Notes under the pieces: model-generated
Seen by the model: only the letters and a program-made list of their open reading frames with translations
Databases searched by the model: none
What the model was told of the DNA's origin: nothing
Source of the DNA: UBA11524 sp963642705
GTDB lineage: Bacteria; Bacillota; Clostridia; Christensenellales; Aristaeellaceae
Assembly (NCBI GenBank): GCA_963642705.1
Contig: CAVIHU010000001.1
Span: 237,781-301,780 of the forward strand
Length of the DNA: 64,000 bases
Direction: 5' to 3'
In this document: in pieces, positions 17,561 through 24,278 of the stretch
How the letters are laid out: each line of letters starts with the position of its first letter
Position numbering within the stretch: the first letter of the stretch is position 1
Translations under genes and position numbers: made by a program

Positions 17561-19069
17561 TCATTCTTCGTCAGAATTGGTTGCAGTACCGTGAATAGGC
17601 TGGTCGAATTTATACTTCGCCTTAACCTGCGGCGGCTCAACAGGGTACTTGCCGCAGAAGCATCCCTTGCAGAAGCCACAATGGCTGTCTGCCGCGAGCT
17701 TGTCACAAGCTTCCAGCGATAAATAGCCAATGGAATCCGCACCGATGATTTTTCCAACTTCCTCAATGGTGTGATTCGCTGCAATCAGCTTGTCCTTGCT
17801 GTCAACGTCCGTGCCGAAGAAGCATGGATCAGTGAACGGCGGTGCAGACAGACGTACATGCACTTCGGTCGCACCGGCATCACGAAGCAACTTGACAATG
17901 CGTGCACAGGTTGTACCGCGGACGATAGAGTCATCGACCATGACAACACGCTTGCCCTTGACCGTCGAGGAGATGACGTTCAGCTTGATGCGCACGGCAT
18001 CTTGACGCTGCTTCTGTCCGGGCTGAATGAACGTGCGCCCGATGTACTTGTTCTTGATGAAGCCGATGCCGTATGGAATGCCGCTTGTCCGGCTGTAACC
18101 GATGGCTGCATCGAGACCGGAATCCGGAACGCCAATGACAACATCCGCCTGCACCGGATGATCCAGCGCAAGGAAACTGCCTGCACGCAGACGCGCCTCG
18201 TGTACGCTGCTGCCGTCAATGACGGAGTCGGGACGTGCGAAGTAAATAAATTCAAATACGCACATTCCATCGTGGCAGGCTCCCGGCACTTTGTGAGAAT
18301 GGATGCCGTTTTTGTTGACCACGACAACCTCACCTGCTTCGACGTTGCGGATAAAGGTTGCACCAATGGCATCGAGCGCGCAGCTTTCAGAAGCAAACAC
18401 GACGTCATCGCCGATCTTGCCCATACACAGCGGACGGAAGCCATGCAAGTCGCGGCAGGCAATCAGTTTCGTCGGGCTCATAATGACAAGCGAGTATGCA
18501 CCCTTGATAACACTCATAGCGTTGAGCACTGCCTGCTCGATTGATGCGCACTTTAGGCGTTCCTGCGTAATGATGTAGGCAATGACCTCCGTGTCTGACG
18601 TGCAGTGGAAGATGGCACCGTTTTTCTCCAGTGCCTCGCGGAGCTCGACGGCATTCGTCAGATTGCCGTTATGAGCCAGCGCCATTGCACCCTTCTGATG
18701 ATTGATCAGAAGAGGCTGCGCGTTGGAACGGCTGTGCACGCCGGTCGTCCCGTAACGGCAATGGCCGACAGCCATGGTGCCTTCGGGCATCTTCTCCAGC
18801 GCATCTGCCGTAAACACCTCAGTTACCAGACCATTGTCCTTATGCACCTTCATTACGCCGTCATCGTTGACGACCATGCCGCAGCTTTCCTGCCCACGGT
18901 GCTGCAAGGCATACAACGCATGATACGTTTCGGCGACAACGCTTTTGTTGGCGGGATTAGCGCGATAAATGCCAAACACGCCGCATTCCTCATGCAACTT
19001 GTCGAAGGGCGTTTCATCGATTCCCTCGTCAAAGCAGCAGCTCTGCATGCTTTCCAGCTCGTCCATCAT
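17561..19069 (-). CDS. purF: Amidophosphoribosyltransferase
   Basis: A 502-residue committed-step enzyme using glutamine and PRPP to make phosphoribosylamine. It is a B. subtilis-type enzyme: a propeptide of about 28 residues precedes the N-terminal nucleophile Cys in CGVFGIYR. The PRPP loop is VVMVDDSIVRGTT near residue 365. Cysteines near the C-terminus (CGFCKGCFCG) and upstream fit the oxygen-sensitive 4Fe-4S cluster. AAGGAG lies upstream of the start at 19069. Feedback control by purine nucleotides is expected from the family. Confidence 0.96.
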   Translation of the reverse strand: MMDELESMQSCCFDEGIDETPFDKLHEECGVFGIYRANPANKSVVAETYHALYALQHRGQESCGMVVNDDGVMKVHKDNGLVTEVFTADALEKMPEGTMAVGHCRYGTTGVHSRSNAQPLLINHQKGAMALAHNGNLTNAVELREALEKNGAIFHCTSDTEVIAYIITQERLKCASIEQAVLNAMSVIKGAYSLVIMSPTKLIACRDLHGFRPLCMGKIGDDVVFASESCALDAIGATFIRNVEAGEVVVVNKNGIHSHKVPGACHDGMCVFEFIYFARPDSVIDGSSVHEARLRAGSFLALDHPVQADVVIGVPDSGLDAAIGYSRTSGIPYGIGFIKNKYIGRTFIQPGQKQRQDAVRIKLNVISSTVKGKRVVMVDDSIVRGTTCARIVKLLRDAGATEVHVRLSAPPFTDPCFFGTDVDSKDKLIAANHTIEEVGKIIGADSIGYLSLEACDKLAADSHCGFCKGCFCGKYPVEPPQVKAKYKFDQPIHGTATNSDEE

Positions 19070-19105
19070 GTTTCTCCTTGCTTTGCCTGATTTTGCGCTT
19101 CAAGA

Positions 19106-19144
19106 CATGCGCCCCGGACAGATTCATACCATCCGGGGTGCATG
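19106..19144 (-). promoter_or_regulatory. Strong intercistronic hairpin between purC and purF
   Basis: CATGCGCCCCGGA (19106-19118) pairs with TCCGGGGTGCATG (19132-19144), giving a 13-base-pair stem with one wobble and a 13-base loop. It has no U tract on either side, so it is not a standard terminator. It sits in the 87-base purC-purF gap and may set mRNA stability or relative expression of the two genes. Confidence 0.55.
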
Positions 19145-19156
19145 ATATTGTCAGTC

Positions 19157-19867
19157 TTATTCGCCCATCAGGCGCTTACGGATTTCGATATAGGCGTCTT
19201 CAACGTTGCCCAGGTCACGGCGGAAACGATCCTTGTCCAACTTTTCGCCGGTTGTGGAATCCCAGAAACGGCAGGTATCCGGGCTGATTTCGTCCGCCAG
19301 CACCAGCTGACCGTCATTCGTGATGCCAAACTCAAGCTTGAAGTCAATCAGCTCAATATTTACGTCCTTCAAATACGCCGTCAGCAGATCGTTGATGCGC
19401 AGCGCATAAGCGGCAATCTGATCCAGCACAGACTTAGAAACCCAGCCCATCGCCATGATGTGGTACTCGTTCACCATCGGGTCGCCCAGTTCGTCGTCCT
19501 TGTAGCAGTACTCGAGCACGGTACTCTTAAGCTTGGTACCTTCCGGAATGCCAAGACGCTTGGAAAGCGAGCCGGCAGCGATATTGCGCACAATGACCTC
19601 AAGCGGCACAATGTGCACCTTCTTGACGAGCGTCTCACGGTCGGAAATTTCTTCTATATAGTGGGTTGGGATGCCATTCTTCTCCAGCATCTTCATCAGG
19701 AAGTTGGTCACACGATTATTGATGACACCCTTGCCCATGATGGTCCCCTTCTTGAGACCGTTGAACGCGGTGGCATCGTCCTTGTAGTCCACCAGCACCA
19801 CGTCGGGGTCGTCCGTCGCGAAAACTTTCTTTGCCTTGCCTTCATAGAGCTGTTCGAGCTTCTTCAT
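19157..19867 (-). CDS. purC: SAICAR synthase
   Basis: A 236-residue ligase joining aspartate to CAIR with ATP. The N-terminal nucleotide-binding strand YEGKAKKVFA, the VPLEVIVRNIAAGSL block near residue 85 and LVLADEISPDTCRFWD near 190 are all diagnostic. It starts at 19867 with AGGAGG upstream and ends 87 bases before purF, across the hairpin at 19106-19144. It follows purE by 74 bases. Confidence 0.96.
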   Translation of the reverse strand: MKKLEQLYEGKAKKVFATDDPDVVLVDYKDDATAFNGLKKGTIMGKGVINNRVTNFLMKMLEKNGIPTHYIEEISDRETLVKKVHIVPLEVIVRNIAAGSLSKRLGIPEGTKLKSTVLEYCYKDDELGDPMVNEYHIMAMGWVSKSVLDQIAAYALRINDLLTAYLKDVNIELIDFKLEFGITNDGQLVLADEISPDTCRFWDSTTGEKLDKDRFRRDLGNVEDAYIEIRKRLMGE

Positions 19868-19941
19868 TGTTTTTTCCTCCTAAATATTTTAATCAATTCC
19901 TCCGCGCTGTTTCAGCACCAATTCACGGTATTGTTCGTGTT

Positions 19942-20427
19942 TTAGTCGATAACGAGCGCTGCATCCTTGGCAACGACCGCATCATGCTGTGCCTTACGCA
20001 TTGCCAGCAGTTTGTCTGCAAGCTCAGTGTCTTCGACTGCAAGAATCTGCGCCGCCAGCAGCGCCGCATTTGCAGCACCATCAATGGCGACTGTTGCAAC
20101 AGGCATGCCGCTGGGCATCTGCACGGTTGAAAGCAATGCGTCAAGTCCGTCGAGAGTGGAGGATTTGACCGGAATGCCGATGACAGGCAGCGTCGTCCGT
20201 GCGGCGATCGCACCGGCAAGATGAGCCGCTTTTCCTGCCGCCGCAATCAGCACACCGAAGCCATTTTCGCGTGCAGACGAAGCGAATTCAGCCGCCTCAA
20301 TCGGCGTGCGGTGAGCGGAATAGACATGCGCCTCATAAGGAATCGCAAGTTTTTTGAGCTGTTCAAAAGCGCCCCTGAGCACAGGCAGATCGCTGTCACT
20401 GCCCATGATCACTGCAACCTTTTTCAC
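19942..20427 (-). CDS. purE: N5-CAIR mutase (class I PurE)
   Basis: A 161-residue enzyme that shifts the carboxyl group of N5-CAIR to make CAIR. Class I signatures are GSDSDLP near residue 10 and YSAHRTP near 40 with the catalytic Ser/His. I take the GTG at 20427 as start because AAGGAGG lies eleven bases upstream and the resulting length is typical. The in-frame codons further up overlap the leader ORF and terminator. No purK is present in the window; either it lies elsewhere or PurE works with spontaneously carboxylated AIR. It is the first structural gene of the operon. Confidence 0.94.
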   Translation of the reverse strand: MKKVAVIMGSDSDLPVLRGAFEQLKKLAIPYEAHVYSAHRTPIEAAEFASSARENGFGVLIAAAGKAAHLAGAIAARTTLPVIGIPVKSSTLDGLDALLSTVQMPSGMPVATVAIDGAANAALLAAQILAVEDTELADKLLAMRKAQHDAVVAKDAALVID

Positions 20428-20460
20428 GAATAATGCAACCTCCTTCATGTCCCGATAGAC

Positions 20461-20503
20461 AACAAAAGAGCGCCGCCGATTCAGTTGCCTGAAAGCTGCG
20501 CTC
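20461..20503 (-). terminator. Intrinsic terminator in the purine operon leader (attenuator)
   Basis: On the minus strand GAGCGC plus GC pairs with GC plus GCGCTC across one mismatch. The inner stem TTCAG/CTGAA is capped by a GCAA tetraloop, and the whole is followed by TTTTGTT. The hairpin (20468-20503) lies between the operon promoter and purE. It overlaps the last codons and stop of the leader ORF, so ribosomes on that ORF should affect whether it forms. Confidence 0.75.
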
Positions 20504-20579
20504 CAGCATACAGTTGTTCCTGTCGAATCTGAGCATAAATCGTCATCTGACACTTCTCCGCATCATTGCGCTGCATCAT
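20481..20579 (-). CDS. Glutamine-rich leader peptide of the purine operon
   Basis: A 32-codon ORF too short for ordinary gene calling starts MMQRNDAEKCQ at 20579, with an excellent AAGGAGG seven bases upstream. Six of its 32 codons are Gln (residues 3, 11, 17, 20, 22 and 28). Its stop codon (20481-20483) falls in the descending arm of the intrinsic terminator at 20468-20503. A ribosome at the stop would cover the hairpin, while one stalled at an earlier Gln codon would leave it free. PurF and PurL both consume glutamine, so sensing of charged tRNA-Gln is an attractive but untested idea. The alternative is a general read-out of translation capacity. Confidence 0.65.
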   Translation of the reverse strand: MMQRNDAEKCQMTIYAQIRQEQLYAGAQLSGN

Positions 20580-20602
20580 GTGATTCCCTCCTTCGACATA
20601 TC

Positions 20603-20662
20603 CCGGTTCACTGTGCGTCAACGGGTACAGCTCATTTTAACCCAATTCGTGCCTTATGTCAA
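20603..20662 (-). promoter_or_regulatory. Purine operon promoter and 5' hairpin
   Basis: On the minus strand TTGACA (20657-20662), a 17-base spacer and TAAAAT (20634-20639) form an almost perfect sigma-A promoter. The transcript should start near 20627 and carry a leader of about 200 bases before purE. At its very 5' end CCCGTT and AACCGGG (about 20603-20627) can fold into a small hairpin ahead of the leader-ORF ribosome binding site. Confidence 0.8.
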
Positions 20663-20666
20663 GTGT

Positions 20667-20679
20667 AATTCCGAACGTT
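20667..20679 (+). promoter_or_regulatory. Possible PurBox upstream of the purine promoter
   Basis: AATTCCGAACGTT matches the Bacillus PurR PurBox pattern (AWWWCCGAACWWT) at all but one position and lies just upstream of the -35. PurR normally needs two facing boxes and I find no good partner at the usual distance, so PurR control is only a possibility. Confidence 0.35.
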
Positions 20680-20783
20680 TTTATCAGATTTTTAAATTAT
20701 GTTTGTAATTTGTGAAATTCGATACTTCTGTTTCCATAAAAAACAACTCGACATCTCTGTTTCTTACAGGTTGCCGTACTCCT

Positions 20784-21206
20784 CTATTCAAGTGCAGGAA
20801 AGAAATCACTTTCGATTTCAAGAATGTCATCCAAAGGCAATGACGTGCCGTCTTCCAGTACAATCAGCCGAGAATAATCATCAATTCTCCTTATCCTGCC
20901 GACTGCTGTCAGATATGCCCCGCCGCTTTTTTTATCATCAGGCTTAAAATAGGTAATAGTGACATTTGGAGAATGACCGAGCGGTTCACGGAGTAATTGA
21001 AGCTTTCTGTTTAGTTCAGATAAAGCGCCTTCTGACAGATCAATCCGGTCATCAGTCAGCCGCGCTGTCTCCATGACGGCATCATCGTAGCCGTTGAGTG
21101 CAGCGAATGGCGCAAACTGTGCAGCACGGTCAGCCATCGGCATTTGTGGATGAGCTTTGGAAACATGATGTGGCAACAAGATAATTTCCGCGTATTTGTT
21201 GTTCAT
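20784..21206 (-). CDS. YolD-like family protein
   Basis: A 140-residue YolD-like protein. The family core HPQMPMADRAAQFAPFAAL followed by a GYDDA block (residues about 20-45) is unmistakable. The C-terminal half forms a small beta-rich domain ending in the 'V.LEDGTSLPLDDILEIE' pattern. YolD genes are typically paired with Y-family DNA polymerases of the UvrX/YqjW type, as here, where the polymerase gene is immediately upstream in transcription order (72-base gap). The molecular role is not established; a UmuD-like accessory function has been suggested. I start at 21206 with AAAGGA upstream. Confidence 0.85.
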   Translation of the reverse strand: MNNKYAEIILLPHHVSKAHPQMPMADRAAQFAPFAALNGYDDAVMETARLTDDRIDLSEGALSELNRKLQLLREPLGHSPNVTITYFKPDDKKSGGAYLTAVGRIRRIDDYSRLIVLEDGTSLPLDDILEIESDFFPALE

Positions 21207-21278
21207 GATCGTTTTTCCTTTCGCATCCAGCATAAAACTTCACTATTCATCGTACCATCTCATTTATGCGGTGATGCC

Positions 21279-22790
21279 TTAAGCTTTATGTCCGCCGATT
21301 TGTGAATTCCTGTCCTTTGCAGTTGCACCCTCTTCAAAGTTCATACCCCTGAGAATGGCGTTCTTGCCGAATTTCTTTTTGATAGCAAGCGTCGCCGCCT
21401 GAATTTTCTTTTCGCGTGCAAGCTCCTCCTCTTCCTCTTTTTTCCTTGCCTCTTCAGCAACGTAGTCAGTGAAGAAGTCGAGCTGAAGCACCGCAGCAGA
21501 ATCTTTTTTTTGCACCTCATTTTCCGGAAACACATGATTCGCTACAACATACATCTGTCGAACAAGCAGACTTTTGTCCACAATGCGGTCGAATAATTCC
21601 GATATGGCAGACATGATCTTCTTCGTCGAGGAGGTATATCCGTCGAGATTGATGGAGCCGTGTGCACTTTTCGGTGCGAGTCGCCCATAGCGGTCACGCT
21701 CAACCTCACCGTGATAGTTCGCTTTGCGCACCGGATCAGTCAGGTTTTCAACATCGTAAACGACAGTAAGTACGAGTTGATCGGTTGCAAGCTGCTTATC
21801 CACCAAATCCAGAACGAGGGCATCTGCCATTTCGCGCGTGACAAGTTTAGCTTTTTCTGCATCATAGGCGCAGGACAGCACCTGACCGGAACTCAGACTG
21901 TTTGTACTGGGTCTGTATGCTTTGATGTCTGCGATAGTACATGGCTCCCAACCCCACGCATGATCTATAAGAAGCTCTGCGTTTTTTCCAAACAACCGAT
22001 AAAGAAATTCCTCGTTATGATGAGAGCAGAGCGCAATGTCCCCCATGGTGAAAATGCCATACTTCTCCAGTTTTTTCGCTGTACCGTGCCCAACACGCCA
22101 GAAATCGATGATCGGGCGATGATCCCACAGTTTGTGCCGGAATTTAATATCGTCGAGCTCGGCTATGCGTACGCCGTTTTTGTCTGCAGGAATGTGCTTA
22201 GCAACGATATCCATGGCAACCTTACACAGAAACAGGTTCGTGCCAATGCCTGCTGTTGCTGTAATGCCGGTCGTTTCGAGTACGTCAAGGATGATTTTCA
22301 TGGCGAGGTCATGCGCTGAAAGCTGATAGGTGTCCAGATAGTGCGTTACATCCATGAACACCTCATCAATGGAGTAGACGACAACGTCCTCCGGTGCAAC
22401 ATATTTCATGTAGATGGCATAAATCCGCGTGCTGTATTGGATGTAAAAAGCCATTCTCGGCGGTGCAATGATGAAATCCAGCGCAAGAGAGGGATTCGCC
22501 TGCAATTCAGAAGCAACATGCGATGCACCATCCAGCTTGTGTCCGGATGCTTTGTTATGACGAGCAGCATTGACCTCCTTGACCCTTTGCCGAACCTCAA
22601 ACAGGCGTGCTCTGCCGGGAATGCCAAAACGTTTGAGTGATGGTGTCACTGCGAGACAGATGGTTTTATCCGTTCGGCTTTCATCTGCTACAACGAGATT
22701 CGTGTCCAATGGGTCTAAGCCGCGCTCCCGACACTCCACGGAGGCATAGAAGGATTTCAGGTCAATGGCAATGTAAGTTCGTTCAGCCAT
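21279..22790 (-). CDS. Y-family DNA polymerase (UmuC/UvrX-like)
   Basis: A 503-residue translesion polymerase of the ImpB/MucB/SamB (UmuC-like) branch. The palm begins AIDLKSFYASVE at residue 8 with the first metal-binding Asp, and the second catalytic site YSIDEVFMD is near residue 140. Thumb helix-hairpin-helix and little-finger domains follow to about residue 420. The C-terminal 80 residues are rich in Lys/Glu and may be coiled coil, with no clear beta-clamp motif recognised. It starts at 22790 with GGGAGG upstream and is paired with yolD. I saw no clear LexA box in the 165 bases upstream, so SOS control is not shown. Confidence 0.93.
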   Translation of the reverse strand: MAERTYIAIDLKSFYASVECRERGLDPLDTNLVVADESRTDKTICLAVTPSLKRFGIPGRARLFEVRQRVKEVNAARHNKASGHKLDGASHVASELQANPSLALDFIIAPPRMAFYIQYSTRIYAIYMKYVAPEDVVVYSIDEVFMDVTHYLDTYQLSAHDLAMKIILDVLETTGITATAGIGTNLFLCKVAMDIVAKHIPADKNGVRIAELDDIKFRHKLWDHRPIIDFWRVGHGTAKKLEKYGIFTMGDIALCSHHNEEFLYRLFGKNAELLIDHAWGWEPCTIADIKAYRPSTNSLSSGQVLSCAYDAEKAKLVTREMADALVLDLVDKQLATDQLVLTVVYDVENLTDPVRKANYHGEVERDRYGRLAPKSAHGSINLDGYTSSTKKIMSAISELFDRIVDKSLLVRQMYVVANHVFPENEVQKKDSAAVLQLDFFTDYVAEEARKKEEEEELAREKKIQAATLAIKKKFGKNAILRGMNFEEGATAKDRNSQIGGHKA

Positions 22791-22934
22791 CCTGTGCCTC
22801 CCTTATATTAATGTCAATCAGACAGGATTTTCTGACCTACGCCACTTCCTGCAATAGGCTCCACACCGTTCGGGATCTGGCCGTTCCGGTGGTGCTGGTG
22901 AATCTGCAAACTATGATGCAGACTGTAGGACACA

Positions 22935-22976
22935 AATAATATGAAAAACAGCTTGTTATTCAGCAAGCATCGCTGT
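22935..22976 (-). terminator. Probable terminator of the LacI regulator gene
   Basis: On the minus strand GCTTG and CAAGC form a short stem spanning the stop codon, followed by TGTTTTTCATATT. The stem is only five base pairs, so the call is moderate. Confidence 0.45.
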
Positions 22977-23975
22977 AGATTTGCGGATAATAAGCTGCGG
23001 CTCCAGCGATTCGCTGCATATGGTGTTTTCGCCGCGCAGGTTGTTCACAAGATGCTGAGCAGCATGCATGCCCAGAGCCATAATAGGCTGGCGCACGGCG
23101 GTCAAGGGCGGCAGACAGAACTGCGCGAAGGCATAGTCATCATAGCCAACCAGCGAAACATCTCGCGGGACGACGCGTCCCATGCTGCTGAGCAGATACA
23201 GAATGCGCATGGAAAACTGATTGTCAAAGCAGATCAGTGCCGTGACAGGGCTGGTTGCCTGAGGATCAATCAGCTGGTCCAGCAGGTAAGGTAAATCATC
23301 GTAGGTGCGGGTGTTGGAGGGCAGGACATGGTTAGGCGGAAGGAGCAATCCCAGTTCCTGGCAGGCAGCGGAGATGGACTGATAGCGCTCCAGATGATCC
23401 TGTACATTCAAGTCTACATTCAACAACGCAATATTGCGATGACCAAGGCTAAACAGGTGTTGTACGACAGCCCGACTTACGGCAGTGTTGTCTGTTTTAA
23501 CGGAAACAATTTTATCGTTGCTGAAGTTAGTGCCGATACAGACGATGGGCATCAGATCAACAAAATCGGTGATGAATGTGTCATGGAGGGACACATTCAG
23601 AAACACAGCAGCAGCGATGTGGCGACGGAAGCAAAACAGTTTGAAATCATCGCGGGCTTTGGGAATGTTGTGCACCGGAATCAGGGAGAGGCTATAGTTG
23701 TATTTATATAGAATGGCTCCCAGTCCACTGATGACCTCGGCGCAATACGGCGAGATCGGTAATGTCAGTTTATCCGAGTCGGACGCGCCAATAAAAACGC
23801 CGATGTTTTCAAAGGCGTTTTTTGTGATGGTGGGAATAAAATTAACCCCATTCATGATGCTCAATACGCGCTGACGCGTGACATCGGAAACGCTGGGATT
23901 ATTGTTGATCACGCGCGACACCGTTGCCGGGGATACGCCCGCTTCCTTTGCGATTTGATAGATGCTTTTTTTCAA
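22956..23975 (-). CDS. LacI-family transcriptional regulator of the glycan operon
   Basis: A 339-residue repressor-type protein. An N-terminal LacI helix-turn-helix and hinge (SIYQIAKEAGVSPATVSRVI, residues about 4-23) is followed by a periplasmic-binding-like effector domain with the usual TALICFDNQ and DVSLVGYDD blocks near 230 and 275. Start choice: TTG at 23975 has GGAG eight bases upstream; another TTG at 23996 is possible. It is divergent from the 24.3-46.2 kb carbohydrate operon, and both promoters carry the same TGAAACAGTT motif, implying autoregulation and control of the operon. The effector is probably a sugar from the imported glycan. Confidence 0.92.
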   Translation of the reverse strand: MKKSIYQIAKEAGVSPATVSRVINNNPSVSDVTRQRVLSIMNGVNFIPTITKNAFENIGVFIGASDSDKLTLPISPYCAEVISGLGAILYKYNYSLSLIPVHNIPKARDDFKLFCFRRHIAAAVFLNVSLHDTFITDFVDLMPIVCIGTNFSNDKIVSVKTDNTAVSRAVVQHLFSLGHRNIALLNVDLNVQDHLERYQSISAACQELGLLLPPNHVLPSNTRTYDDLPYLLDQLIDPQATSPVTALICFDNQFSMRILYLLSSMGRVVPRDVSLVGYDDYAFAQFCLPPLTAVRQPIMALGMHAAQHLVNNLRGENTICSESLEPQLIIRKSTAMLAE

Positions 23976-24025
23976 GCAGTTCACTCCACCCTTCAAGCTG
24001 CAATCACCCTTTAATTTTCAAAATT

Positions 24026-24062
24026 ATTATACCATTCGTGAAAAGTTTCGTCAACTGTTTCA
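24026..24062 (-). promoter_or_regulatory. LacI-gene promoter with overlapping operator
   Basis: On the minus strand TTGACG (24049-24054), a 17-base spacer and TATAAT (24026-24031) form the promoter. TGAAACAGTT (24053-24062) overlaps the -35, and GAAACTTTTC sits in the spacer. Both resemble the palindrome at the divergent promoter, which points to autorepression. Confidence 0.65.
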
Positions 24063-24087
24063 AACACCGCAAATAATTCGCCCTGCG

Positions 24088-24263
24088 TGAAACATATATC
24101 ACAGCAAGCAATTTGCGTATATGCAGATTAGAATGCATATTGTGGTTATCATTTGGACTATATACACAAGTTAAGCACGAATTTTCAGAAATTTATGTAT
24201 TGACAAGGGCTAAAGCACGTGCTATAATACCATATGAAACAGTTTCAACAATGAAACATATAT
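24088..24263 (+). repeat. Direct repeat TGAAACATATAT in the divergent control region
   Basis: The 12-mer TGAAACATATAT occurs at 24088-24099 and again at 24252-24263, spanning the divergent control region. Together with TGAAACAGTT at 24053 and 24235 this gives at least four TGAAAC sites. Spaced sites of this sort suit cooperative LacI-family binding or looping. Confidence 0.55.
24200..24247 (+). promoter_or_regulatory. Main promoter and operator of the glycan operon
   Basis: TTGACA (24200-24205), 17 bases and TATAAT (24223-24228) form a consensus sigma-A promoter. The spacer holds the perfect 10-base palindrome AGCACGTGCT (24214-24223). TGAAACAGTTTCA (24235-24247), almost perfectly palindromic, overlaps the likely transcription start. 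A consensus promoter with an operator at +1 fits tight repression by the divergent LacI protein. Confidence 0.8.
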
Positions 24264-24278
24264 GTCGGAGGAGCGAAC

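Noticed and set aside
20428..20660. Guanine or PRPP riboswitch upstream of purE
   Set aside because: I looked for the purine riboswitch core loops and the ykkC-type conserved blocks in the leader and found neither. The structures present are explained by a short ORF and terminator.
22791..22955. LexA/SOS box upstream of the Y-family polymerase
   Set aside because: GTTCGGGATC and GTTCC-type pieces occur near 22870-22900 but do not form the GAAC-N4-GTTC pattern at the right spacing.
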